Source: Corallium rubrum (Eukaryota; Cnidaria; Anthozoa; Scleralcyonacea; Coralliidae). Taken from it: DNA of 64,000 nucleotides. The notes under the pieces were generated by a model. It was not told the origin of the DNA, did not search any database, and worked only from the letters and a program-made list of their open reading frames with translations. The position numbers were made by a program, and so were the translations under genes. How positions within the stretch are numbered: position 1 is the first letter of the stretch; each line of letters begins with the position of its first letter. Of the stretch, positions 53,560 through 64,000 are shown in pieces. Location of the stretch: assembly GCA_964035015.1 (NCBI GenBank), contig OZ035998.1:52176947-52240946 (forward strand). Direction: 5' to 3'.

Positions 53560-54725
53560 AAACGCTAAAGTAAACACTTGCGAAAAAGGTTCAATGTCAA
53601 AATTAAAATATATCAAGAAAACATACGAATCAGTTTTGCGAATCAGACTTTACTAAAGAATAAACACAGGCTTACATTTAAACACGGAAACACTCGAGGC
53701 AGTTGCTCTCTCAGTGTTTTTTGGCATTGCTTCAGCGATAATATTTTGAATCTCCTCGATGCTCAACTCAACAAACTTTCCGCTTTCAGCCATCTTCAAG
53801 TTGTTGCCGTGCAATAAATAATTTCATGCACGGTATTATTGCACGGGCAAGCGTTGTCATGACATAAAAAGGTCTCACGTGGTACAAATCGACCAATAAG
53901 AACGCAAGTTTACGAAAATTGAATAATTACGTTTATTGCATATTAATTAATAATTAACAATTAGACGAGACCGAGTTTTCTATTATCAATTATTCAATAG
54001 ACAAGCCTAGAGTAACAAATACATGAAAAATATGATTTCCTGGGATGGAATCAAACCCAGGGGGGAGCTGTGGGAGCACGCTGCAACTTGTCTCGTAGCG
54101 TTGTACTTTCTCTGCGACTTGCAACGCAATTTTGCGTCAGTGCGAGACTAGTTACAAACATGGGGTGGCGTTGCAAGTTGCAAGGAAAATTTCCTTGTGT
54201 GACATGGCCAAATGCAAAGTATTTTTTACAACAAATTTGTATTTAATTTTGCAATGACTGCAAATTTATGAAAACGTGTTAATTTTGCACTCTTTCATCA
54301 AATCGCGGCATTTGCACCTTTGCTATGGTTGCAAAGATACAGCAAAGCCCTAAATTTTTATCTGTGCAAAAGTGGACAAAGGCGACCAAATTTGAAATTT
54401 GCATCAACTTTGCAATCAGATTTGCAAATATGCAAGTCTATTTTTTTCGTTCCGTGTAACAATACGACAGTACGCAGAAAAATACAAATAGCACTAATGA
54501 CCAGAATATTCAGGATCATTCAGCAAGAACTGGAAAGATGACCATAGTTGGTCTCCTGATCTACTTATAATGATCTACACTGTGTTGTCTTACAAGAAAA
54601 CAACACAATTCAACAGAAGTATAGTTAGAATCGAAAGAGCTCAATCCTGTTGCTTCAACACTGAAGCATGCAGTCTCAGTGACTTCATGACTTCTTCGTT
54701 CAACTTGATTTCTGAATTTTTATCG
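53560..54725. other. No gene recognised
   Basis: Mixed low-complexity sequence; repeated TTGCAA/TGCAAATTTG words at 54,150-54,440 suggest an old decayed repeat. No supported ORF. Confidence 0.4.
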
Positions 54726-54727
54726 AA

Positions 54728-55005
54728 GTATTCTAAAAAATGCCGTGTTCTACAGTATAAACAGTCTGGCACTAGCAAGTTTGTGACGTAACAGTTGAAC
54801 TTGGATGATTGAAATCATAAGAAAAGCTGATTTATGATGAATAAACTTGTGCAAGTTTCCAACCGCACATGCAGTATTAAAGTATTTGATGCTTTTCGAG
54901 TGTGTTTACTTTAATGATCGTAAAATCGTTCCTCCGTTTACGTCACACACTTGCTAGTGCCAGACTATTTATACAACACGGCATTTTTTACAATACTTCA
55001 AAATT
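54728..55005. mobile_element. Foldback element, ~65-bp arms
   Basis: GTATTCTAAAAAATGCCGTG and GTCTGGCACTAGCAAGT on the left; inverse ACTTGCTAGTGCCAGAC and CACGGCATTTTTTACAATAC on the right; ~150-bp spacer. Confidence 0.85.
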
Positions 55006-55129
55006 CGTCGATTCCGCTTCGACATCCCAACATCAACGGAAAAAATTTGAATTCAATTTTTTTAATCATATTTGGATTCATACATATATAAAGCGAAAAA
55101 TGTAATTTGCCTTGACTTGACATGTTCTA

Positions 55130-55352
55130 ATGATTGTGGGTGAAGGAAAATTTGAGTGTAGAATATATACATTTTAAGACCAAACCGGGACCAGTTGCGA
55201 AAAATGCAACTACACAGGCCTTGCGGCAGGAATTGAACCCACGACCTTGCGATTCTAGTGCAATGCTCTGACCACTGAGCCACGCTGGTGGTAATGCCAG
55301 GAAAGAATTGGGTATATTATAAGTGATATTGCATGGGCATTTCACTCGATTA
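55130..55352 (-). mobile_element. tRNA-derived SINE, best copy
   Basis: On the - strand: A box TGGCTCAGTGG (55,282-55,272) and B box GGTTCAATTCC (55,239-55,229), spaced as in a tRNA, then a body with CGCAACTGGTCCCGGTTTGG and a tail with GTGTAGAATATATAC. Relatives at 1,073, 15,463 and 28,205. Confidence 0.85.
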
Positions 55353-55394
55353 CATAGCATGTAATCATGCTATGTAATCGAGTGAAATGCCCAA
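55334..55394. repeat. Palindrome at the SINE border
   Basis: GGGCATTTCACTCGATTACA then GCATG-TAAT-CATGC then the exact inverse to GCCC. The unit is the SINE tail word found also at 1,075 and 15,465. Confidence 0.9.
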
Positions 55395-55789
55395 TATCAC
55401 TCATAATTTAACCAGTGCAGTTGATTTCTTTTCAAACTGCACAGGTCAAGTATTTGGTCAAGTATTTCTTTTACAATAAAGTTAGTCCAGATTACCCACA
55501 ATGCAATGGTTTGTTGAAAAGGTCTATTGTGAATCATCTGACTGTCAGTACTGAAAAAGATGCCGCTGCTTACAGTCAACTAGCTTACAATGCTTTGCAA
55601 AGTGCAACCTTAATTGGCTCAAACAACAGACAGCTGCTAAACAACATTTATCATGATTATTGTTGGACAGTGAACTGAAGTGATGACTATCAGAGTACAA
55701 TACAATTTTTATTCAGTTTTGTGACAAATTACATAATTACACTAATCTATAAATAGCTCATTATTAGAGTATTGATATTACATCCTGAG

Positions 55790-56640
55790 CAATGCACAAG
55801 TTACAGGTCTGCAGCCAGCCTTGTTGCAACTTGTCATGAACAAGCTCAGCTTGATGGGAAGCGTTCACTCAGCTTGTTATATGACATGTCTGCAACAAGT
55901 TGCCAAGCAGAGCCATAGCAATGCTTTTGCCAACAGGCTTGTTGCAAGTTGTCATGACAGAGCCATAGCAATACTGTTGCCAACAGGTTGCTACATGTTG
56001 TTTCAACAACTTGCTATGGCTCTGTGGGCAACAAGTTGCAACAGGTCACTTGCCACAAGCCTGCTACAGCCTGCCGATGCCAAAGGCAGCGGCAAATAAC
56101 TGAACTGCAATCATGATATTTTGTGAAAACCGAGTTCAATAATTGTTTGATTTATATTTTATTTGACATTGTTTACCTGTAATTACGTCCATTCATTTCT
56201 TTCCAGCTTGGGTGAAATCAACTGGCTTGTTGCAACTTGTTAGCAACTCACAACAAGCCTGCAAATCTGACAAGTTGTAAATGTGAGGTAATACCGGCAA
56301 CATGCATGTATTACTCCCCCACCTTAAACATTGTCACATAATAAGATTTTGTTGTTGCAAGTTGAAAAAATTTGTTCCAAAAAGTAGATGCCAGTTCTAC
56401 TTTCTGCAACATGCTGTTTCAAATTGCAACAACAAAATTTTGTTAACTCTGATACTTTTGATGGAGATAATGTAATATAGAGGAGTTTTGTGCAAACACC
56501 ACATAAAATATTTATTTGCTAAGCTTTTATAAATTTTGTTGCATGACAATGTTTGAGGTGGGTAGTAGTAGTACACGCAACATTTTTCAACTTGCATGCC
56601 AATGCAACAACGTTGCAGTAATTTGTTGCTTGTGTTACTT
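55790..56640. repeat. Clustered CAACTTGTTGC words
   Basis: The stretch is studded with GTTGCAACTTGT, CAACAAGTTGC and CAACAGGTTGC words in both orientations, much like the decamer-built MITE at 25,810. Probably one or more decayed foldback elements; borders unclear. Confidence 0.5.
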
Positions 56641-56654
56641 CACCTTAACAAGCC

Positions 56655-56790
56655 TGTGAGATTTCTGGCTAAAAGGTGCTACTCTGAGTGATGAACAACC
56701 ATACAAGGTGAGTAGAGAAAACTCTATCCCAGTCACAGTTGAGTAGAGTTTTTTTCTCATGGTTCATCATTCATCACTCAAAAGTAACCA
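56655..56790. repeat. Foldback around GAGTGATGAACAACCAT
   Basis: TGAGTGATGAACAACCAT and inverse-like ATGGTTCATCATTCATCACTCA, with inner GAGTAGAGAAAACTCTA and inverse. Confidence 0.65.
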
Positions 56791-56913
56791 TTATTTACCA
56801 TAATCAAATATGAAAATAGAAAAAGACACCACAACAAATATGGTACAAGTTAATATGAATGTATATTACTATTAGTAGCAGAATAGAAATAGGAAATGAC
56901 AGTTACTATAATA

Positions 56914-57771
56914 ATAGAAGCTTTAATCAAACTCACTAAGTAATACAGTACTACAATAATAACAACAGATCACAATGCATTACAAACAGTAAAAGATGAG
57001 TTTGATAAGGGGCTAGCGAACGGACACGAGGTCCCAACTAGGCAAACCCCGTACATAAATCAGTAAATTCATGACAATACACATAATGGTCCATTATTTA
57101 CTACTATACAGAATGCGCCATGATCCGCACCTGACGCTGAACTCAGCCCCGCCCCCTCTCCCGAAACCAAAACGATTTAGTTTGAAATAGACGAATAATG
57201 GAAGTATTCAAAGGGCTGATCCCGACGTCAAGCACTGAAAAAGACGCATCCTGCTATTCCTGAATCTTGCCTAAAAATCTCAGCAGCAAAAAGGTCTGTT
57301 AATTGTCCTACAATTAGGACATACTGTCTTCCACGTGCTTACTCTGTCTGTATCAAAGATAGTGTTTAACTTATTGTGATAGAGTTTATACAATTGAGTT
57401 TTAAAGGAAGCGAAAGAAGCTGACTGACGAATTACAAGTGGTAAATTATTCCAAAGTTGAACAATACGATTAAAGAAAGAGTCTCTGAACAGTGATGTAC
57501 GAAGACGGTGAACTGGACGAAGATTTAAATTACAAGCAGAGCTTCTAGTACGGCCACTAGAGATACAAACATATTGGCTAAGCTGATGATGGATAAAAAT
57601 ATTGATATATCCAATATCCACATGCCATCCAATATAGAGACACATAATTTCAATCCATGCAGCTTTATATAAACATGAAAGAAAAAAGAAAAATATGTTA
57701 AAAGATGCACAATATGTTTGATCAGATTCATAATTATGAGAATAATTTGTGTGTAAATAAATATTCTTCAA
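56914..57771 (-). mobile_element. 5'-truncated LINE, second copy
   Basis: Same 3' UTR as 11,634-12,127, inverted. The 3' part of its ORF (57,570-57,280) reads SGRTRSSACNLNLRPVHRLR, TSLFRDSFFNRIVQLWNNLP and FKTQLYKLYHNK, the usual C-terminus of this LINE class, ending CRTINRPFCC. Confidence 0.85.
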
Positions 57772-57979
57772 GCTATATTTTACTCAGAAAAACTAAATCC
57801 AAGTTTCCAAGTGGAAGTCAAATCTACAGCTTGTGCTACAGTAGTAAAATAGCAAAATGTGACCACCATCCCTCACATACACCTTTGCAAGGATTATTTC
57901 TCAGTATCGATGATTCAATGTCTCATTTCTACCATGTCGCGTAATTTAGTGTCTTTTATTAGTGTGCCTTTCGTGTCTG

Positions 57980-58608
57980 TTTAGCATGTATTGACTGTGT
58001 CTTGTAGTTCAGATCTATTAAAGTGCACTGTAATGCACCTGTGTCTGCATGGTATCAGTAGCTGCAACAGTACAGATCCATTTACCATAGCTACCAATTG
58101 GCATATTTCACCTCTTCGAGTGATACTAGTAATTGATCGTACATCAGCAGCTACATCAACCCTAATACTGTGACTGTTTACCTCCAATTATGTCTGCATC
58201 TTACTAGATCATTATGATCATGCTGTGATGTATGAACCTTATTTGTAGTATGTATGCAAGCAAACCACAATAGAAATATGCTATTGAAATTAACTCTTAG
58301 TAACTAGTAAACAATTTCTCCATGCTGCAACATAAGAAAGTATATAAAGTATATGAGACTGTGTCTTGTATGTATTAAAGCGTTGTATCCGTAACTGCAT
58401 GAAGACAGATTCATATAAATTGATGACTCAACTGTCATGTCAGTAATTGATCTCTCAGCAGTACGTTACATTGTCTACAACACTCATAGTCCTAAGACAT
58501 GTACCTACTGTATCAAACTGTGTCTTGTATTTCTATTAAAGCGCATGGTAGTGCACTTGTGTCTGCTGTATCCGTAACTGCATCAGAACAGATTCATATA
58601 CATTGATG
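57980..58608. repeat. Imperfect ~200-bp tandem repeats, left part
   Basis: GACTGTGTCTTGTA followed by TTAAAGCG recurs about three times, with GTATCCGTAACTGCAT and GATTCATATA inside. The series resumes at 60,163 after the foldback insertion (ACTCAACTGTCATGTCAATA, CAGCTACATCAAC, GTGACTGTTTACC). Confidence 0.75.
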
Positions 58609-58615
58609 ACTCAAC

Positions 58616-60162
58616 CACAGAATAAGGATCAACCAGAAGTCCAACTCTCTGTCGGCACCTTTGATGTAAGCGTCCTCGGGAAATGTCGGCCTCGCAATCC
58701 CGGCGCCATTTTGAAAGTAAGTGCAACCGGGAAATTATCCCCCTCGTCCTTACGACCCTCGGGCTCCTGTAGTCAATTACTCTTGGCCTTCTTGTGACCT
58801 TTTAATTAACTTTATATTGTTATCTATATATATAAATAATATTTAGTTAAGTAAATAAGTAATTTACTTTAGAAAACGATTCTTTGGAGATAGAATTCTT
58901 TGACCATGACCTTATTAAAACTTCAGTGAGCGGATACTACGGGTAAAAGTCCGTGGCAAAAAAGTCCTGCACTCATGAAGCGGGTTTTACATTTCTCGAT
59001 TTTGCCGACACATTTGTTTATAGAAAAAGATTGCTAACAATTTCGGAACTACGCATTGTTGAAATACATCGGGTACGTATGTTGTTAGAAATTTTATAAG
59101 CTTTCATTTGGTATATAATTCAAGTTTTAGTGTTACCTGTAACTTTTTAAAATGTTCAAAATGTTCTCACCATTGTTCGTAAAATAAGAATTGTATAATG
59201 GGAAATGGACTCCTCACAAGTGTTATAGAATTTGGGATTTTGTTTTTAAATACTAAACGCACAGCCCTGAACAAGATATTAAACAAAGAGTACTGTCAAG
59301 TGCTATTCATGTCAGAACTTTTAATTTTCTTGTTGGGAAGTATTTTAAAATATGAAAAAAAACATTATTTTGACGTGGACAGTCTGAAATGGATGAATTT
59401 CTTAAGTTTGTTTTGCCTTTTGTTGTTTTGGTGTTTGCTATAACCTCAGAACGACTTCTGGCGTGAACCTAAGATATTTCTTGAACAGAAGCTAATTCAA
59501 ATACGAAAGGAGTGGAAACGTTTGCAGATTTCTAATTGAAGTTGAAAACGTTTTTGGTGCAAATTAGTGATCATACCTTTTGAATATATGAAAAAATATT
59601 AAAACTTTTATGGTCAATGGTCAGAACATTTTGAACATTTTAAAAAGTTACAGGTAACACTATGATTTGAACTATATACCGAATGAAAGCTTATAAAATT
59701 TCTAACAACATACGTAGTCGATGCATTTCAACAATGCGTAGTTTCGAAATTTTTAGCCATCTTTCTCTATAAACAAGTGTGTCGGCATCATCCAGAAATG
59801 TAAAACTCAGCTTCGTGACTACAGGACTTTTTTGCCACGGACTTTTACCCGTAGAATCCGCGTACTGAAGTTTTAATAACCTCGTGGTCAAAGAGTTTCA
59901 TCTCCAACGAAATATTTTCTAAAGTAAATTACTTATTACTTAATAAATATTATTTATATATGTATAGATAACAATATAAAATTAAATAAAAGGTCACAAG
60001 AAGGCCAAGGGTAATTGACTACAGGAGCCCGAGGGTCGTAAGGACGAGGGGGATAATTTCCCGGTTGCACTTACTTTCAAAATGGCGGACTGGCGCAGGC
60101 GCATAAAAATAATGGGACACTTTTTTCCGAGAGTTGGACTTCTGGTTGATCCTTATTCTGTG
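58616..60162. mobile_element. 1,547-bp foldback transposon with ~550-bp arms
   Basis: Ends CACAGAATAAGGATCAACCA and exact inverse; the arms run to about 59,175 and from 59,617 with scattered differences. An exact ACTCAAC lies on both sides (58,609-58,615 and 60,163-60,169). The 440-bp loop has no recognisable transposase; its longest frame (81 codons at 59,198) shows no domain. Confidence 0.92.
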
Positions 60163-60425
60163 ACTCAACTGTCATGTCAATAATTGATCTACATCAACAG
60201 CTACATCAACTTTCTTACTGTGACTGTTCTATGTGACTGTTTACCTTCGATTGTGTCTGCATCTTTCGAGATCAATATGATTGTGCTGTAAGGTATGAAC
60301 CTATTGTACTATGTATGCAAAGAAAATACCATTCGGATGTAAAATACGAAGACATACTTAACAATTTCAAACGTCCACAGACCACACTGCCCGACGGCTG
60401 ACACTGGCAGTTAGGACGGTTGTTT

Positions 60426-60584
60426 CTATCTCCCCTGTAATTCCGTAAATTCACTTGAAAGTTCATCCACAGCTTGTCTAAAGCTTAATTTCAATCTCTG
60501 TGAATACATGGACTGAGCTAGCAGCGACAAACTACACTTTTCGCCGAGTTTTGTGCAGTAAACAACCACTCTTCCTTCCGCCAT
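60426..60584 (-). CDS. Short ORF with ATGGCGGAA start, unknown
   Basis: Fifty-two codons: MAEGRVVVYCTKLGEKCSLS, later MYSQRLKLSFRQAVDELSSE, then TAG. CACGTGA lies just upstream on the - strand (about 60,597-60,603). The amphipathic, coding-like composition stands out in this region, but I recognise no family; it may be a first exon. Confidence 0.3.
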   Translation of the reverse strand: MAEGRVVVYCTKLGEKCSLSLLAQSMYSQRLKLSFRQAVDELSSEFTELQGR

Positions 60585-60842
60585 TGATCAATTCATCACG
60601 TGACCTGACCTCGTGTTATGTGGCCATGATTACATGAAGTACTTACTTACATAACAAACCGCTAGCATAAACAAACAATTTTAATGTCACAGGGTTTATT
60701 GGAAATATTTTTTATCTGTTGTTAATATAGCTTGGTGAGTTGAAGACTTGAAGTCATTTATTGTTGATTATGAACTGAGATTGTTTTCTCACAGATGGTC
60801 AGGAATTTCGTTATATATTTTCTGCTGACTTTCATTCAGCTG

Positions 60843-60861
60843 CACCCCCCCCCCCCCCCCC
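60843..60861. repeat. C homopolymer
   Basis: About eighteen C in a row; a second C-rich run lies at about 61,570-61,600. Confidence 0.9.
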
Positions 60862-62560
60862 TAGGTCTATGTCTAGGGACAAATTTGATATTTTGATTTT
60901 TCTCGTGATTTTTTTATTTCTTTCATATTGTTTTGTGATTCTTTTGCGATTTTTCTGAAGGTGTTCGTGATTTAAAGTACATCCAGTCAATTTTCGATAT
61001 AGAATTGATTTATATCGAGCAAACAGATAATATTTAAACAAATTTTGAAACACCCTTTTCCAAAGCGTTGGCAAATGTAATACGACACCTACATGAAATC
61101 TAGATATGCAAACAGTTCAACACATTCGTAAATCTAGCAGCCCTGCGCTTATAATTAGTATGGGGGGCTGAGGGGCTTTAGCCCCGGAGAAATCTCAATG
61201 GGGGGCTGAGCCCCCGCAGAAATCTTGCAGCAACTGACTCATCAATCACCATTCACAGGTTATAGGTCACTCGTTAGGCTAAAGTAACTGTTACAGCCTC
61301 ATTCCTGTCAGCCAAAAGCAAACACAACATCGAAAAATTGTTGAAATGTGTTGTATTAATTTTAACTAGTTTTTATGACATTTCCTGACCTTTGATGTTC
61401 TCAAAAATCACCCCTCTGGTCCCCTCAGAATGCAGGAAATGGCATTTCCAAGACTCTAAATTTCAAAAATTTTCGGTGGGGTATATGCCCCCGGACCCTC
61501 CTAGAAGAACCCTTTTTTGGAAACGCCCCCCACGAAAAAATTCTTAGAAAGGCCCTGCTCAGCACTTCAGCCCCCCCCCCCCACCCCCCCACCCCCTTGA
61601 CGAAAACAAAACTCTACGCTACAGAGCAGGCATATTCTAGTTGGGGACGTACAAGACTAGTATAAGCCCTTGACTTAACATTCAAACTACAATCACTAAG
61701 GATTCTCCTCAGTGGGCGAAGAGAACTATTTGCCTTTTTAGATATATTGTCACAATGCTGATTCCAACTTAAACAAGACGCCCGCTAGGCGTTAACTTGG
61801 GCTACTGGGGCATGGGCAATGGGTATGGCGATGGGCCGATGGCTGTGGAGAACAAGATTGGTAGCCTGCGTAGCCGGCGAGATTGGTGGAGAAGGACATG
61901 TTAGAAAGCTAGTTAGAAAGCACACTCACTTGTTTTACAAAGAACAATTTTTTTATTGAATACAATTGGCTGATTGCTATTGGCTGATTGCTATTGGCTG
62001 ATTGCTTCATTATACCAAAAGTACAATGTGCTCAACAAGCATGAAGGTGCACACTTTTGCATAAACATTAACAAAAAGATAGAACAAAGACATTCAATGA
62101 GTTTCTGAGACCATGTCTTGACTGTGGTCAGTGCTGGGAAGGTTACATTTTCCTAACTTCCACCATCTTGCAGGACAAACGGTAACACATCACAAAGCCT
62201 CTTTCAATGGCCTTGATTACATGTACACTTACATGCAGCAGACATGAGTTGGCTTGGTATCTGAGCTGGCTCACTAAACAGTCAGGCTGGCATAGGCGTA
62301 CAGGGAAAATTCCCCTAGACATGGCTTATAATAAAAAGAAATTGCAAGAATTGGACTAAAATTAAAAAATATATATTAAACTTTGTTCAAGTCAACTGAA
62401 TCAGGCTGACAAGCAAGCCAGCCTGTGATACCTGCCTGGATCATCAGTTGCTACTAGCCTGTGTTCATATACTTGTATATGCCATAACATATATATGGCA
62501 CCTGTATACCGCATTGCAAGGTGAGTTCATGAGTGTAGTACTTATTTATACAAATTTTTG
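60862..62560. other. No gene recognised
   Basis: Contains GGGGGGCTGAG inverted words (61,160-61,225), a C-rich block, a fragment like 390-440 (ATGCCCCCGGACCCTCC near 61,485) and three tandem copies of TTGGCTGATTGCTA (61,966-62,005). Confidence 0.45.
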
Positions 62561-62569
62561 CCTAGCCTG

Positions 62570-62662
62570 CGTTCTGTTCTGGGGGAGAGGGTTGAGAGAG
62601 GTAGGGATTAAGGTAGGAGGGTACCCTCTCCTCCAGAACAGAACGCCTGCTACGCAGGCTAC
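62570..62662. repeat. Foldback AGCCTGCGTTCTGTTCTGG
   Basis: GCGTTCTGTTCTGGGGGAGA and inverse CTCCTCCAGAACAGAACGC, about 30-bp arms, ending in GCCTGCTACGCAGGC. Confidence 0.8.
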
Positions 62663-63231
62663 TCTTTGTATGCAAATAATACATGTTTGAACTCTTGTTT
62701 ACTTTTCAATCAGACTTTTGTTTTTTAACTTTGTGGTAGCTGAAATTTTATTGAAAAGAGTTGAAGAGTTTGATTCTGGCAGTAAACTAACAGTATATTA
62801 TAGTCGGCTAACCAGATGGAACACATGATTTTTTTATGGAAGAAAATATATCTAAACAAAAACATGTTGTGCTCTAACTCAAGACAGGGGGAAATTTGAC
62901 AAAGATTGCCTACCAAGTGGTGCTCTGCAGTGGGGCTTATCGACACAAAAAAAAATTGAAAATGTCAAATGCCCCTGGTTGGGCAAAATATAGATTCAGT
63001 TTCAGATTGGGATTATACAATTCAGTCGTTCTTTATCACCTGATTAACTTCATTATGCACCAGTCAATTGAAACTACGGCCCCCCGACCCCCGGGGCGTA
63101 GCGGGGCTTTAACGGGGAAATAGCCGTGGAATACGCCTATTTAACAACACATTTCCCCGGGGGTACGGGGCATTTAACAAGGTTAATAATTTAGAGGGGA
63201 AATGTAGCGGGGATTTAACGCGGGGATTTAG
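62663..63231. other. Spacer or intron left of the PHD gene
   Basis: No gene recognised. 63,080-63,230 is GC-richer with repeated GCGGGGATTTAAC/GCGGGGCTTTAAC words, a local repeat ending at the exon acceptor. Confidence 0.45.
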
Positions 63232-64000
63232 AATGGTATGAAAATGGGCCACAGTTGACTTACGTTCCAATACCGATTCCTGACCCGAACAGGCCTTGGG
63301 GTGGTAAATGTACAGAGTGCACAACCTTGTGCGCTGGACATTATTTGAAGCCCAAAGAGCATACAGCCTTTGTCAAAGAAAATGGAGATTCTATGTGCAT
63401 GTACAAGCCTCCCAGTGCAATTATAAAAGAGGAATTCTATAAGTCACTGAAGGAAAACAAAGAGTTGTCAGAGAGTTGGTTGCAGGAAGTTGCTCAAAAG
63501 ACACTCCTTACTTTCGAGGAACTTAACATGCATGTGGACCATTTGCGAGCTACAGCCAAACGGAGAAAAGAGGGTGCTAAGAAGGCAGCTTTAACGAGAA
63601 AAGCAAAGAAAGGGGACGGAAACAAGAAGGCAGAAGGAGATAACAAAGGCAAAGAACATGAAGGAAACAAGAAAGGCAAAAAATCAGTCAAGAAAGTCAC
63701 AGGTAAATACTGTTCAAAAGTAATCACTCGGAGATGCTGGTCCAGTGTAGGCTGTGGGCCTTTTCTCTGAGAGAAACTCGCGTACCTACAATGGATCGTA
63801 TTATTGTTTTAGAGTGATTTAATTAAGAAATTCAGGGAACTTTAATATTAAGTTCTAATTCTACATTCACTTGTTTATATTCCTTTTTCAGAACCAGATG
63901 TCTGGTGCTGGTGTCGTGACAAAGAGTATGGTGACATGCTTCTGTGTGAAGGAAAATCTTGTGAAATTAAATGGTTTCACTTTGCTTGTGTTGGGCTTCT
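63232..64000 (+). CDS. PHD-finger protein, two exons, runs off the window
   Basis: Exon 63,232-63,702 (acceptor TTTAG, donor GTAAAT, phase 1) then exon 63,892 onward (acceptor TTTTTCAG). The first reads YVPIPIPDPNRPWGGKCTEC, CAGHYL, TLLTFEELNMHVDHLRATAK and a Lys-rich tract of about 60 residues. The second reads WCWCRDKEYGDMLLCEG and IKWFHFACVGL, the C4-H-C3 zinc ligands of a PHD finger as far as the edge allows. PHD fingers bind histone H3 tails. The N-terminal module resembles proteins I associate with multicopy genes in cnidarians, possibly transposon-linked. Upstream exons are not identified. Confidence 0.72.

Noticed and set aside
55220-55290. Functional tRNA gene
   Set aside because: A and B boxes are present, but acceptor-stem pairing is poor and the sequence continues into a SINE body found at other sites.

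Overview
This is a eukaryotic, AT-rich, intron-rich and transposon-loaded window from a metazoan. Three things suggest an early-branching invertebrate, most likely a cnidarian: a Par-3 polarity gene, a cGAS-like/Mab-21 gene, and a PHD-finger gene of a type I associate with cnidarian genomes. The mix of BEL/Pao, hAT and non-LTR elements, SINEs and dozens of foldback MITEs fits that. The taxon is an inference; nothing here fixes it.

Layout. (1) 1-4,020: 5' flank with a ~2-kb element bounded by inverted GTGGGTCGTGGGT repeats, then a short promoter-like stretch with overlapping CRE and E-box words. (2) 4,021-46,234, + strand: one gene fills two thirds of the window. I assembled 19 coding exons whose splice phases all agree, giving 1,390 codons plus stop: the N-terminal CR1 domain, three PDZ domains and the conserved C-terminal GFGRQSMSEKR block of Par-3/PARD3. 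(3) Its introns are mostly mobile DNA. Intron 6 (13.9 kb) holds a nest: a decayed non-LTR retrotransposon was cut by a 9-kb hAT transposon (8-bp target duplication), and the hAT transposase gene was cut by a full-length BEL/Pao retrotransposon (4-bp duplication, 1,725-codon ORF, LTRs differing by two substitutions and one 5-bp indel). Other introns carry a 1.6-kb ACGT-rich minisatellite, a 63-bp minisatellite, three copies of a TTAA-flanked MITE family, a hAT MITE with a perfect 8-bp duplication, and 5S-rRNA-derived and tRNA-derived SINEs.

(4) 46,235-49,100: Par-3 3' flank and foldback elements. (5) 49,103-51,420, - strand: a two-exon cGAS-like/Mab-21 gene (438 codons) with a GS motif and three candidate metal-binding acidic residues, followed upstream by a decayed partial paralogue (about 51,925-52,700) with an insertion in it. 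(6) 52,700-63,230: no confident host gene; stacked inverted repeats, SINE and LINE fragments, and a 1,547-bp foldback element with ~550-bp arms and a 7-bp target duplication. (7) 63,232-64,000: two exons of a PHD-finger gene that runs off the right edge.

Par-3 is a cell-polarity scaffold and the cGAS-like protein a putative nucleotidyltransferase of innate immunity. They are adjacent but I see no reason to link them functionally. All exon models come from reading frames and splice words, with no transcript support.
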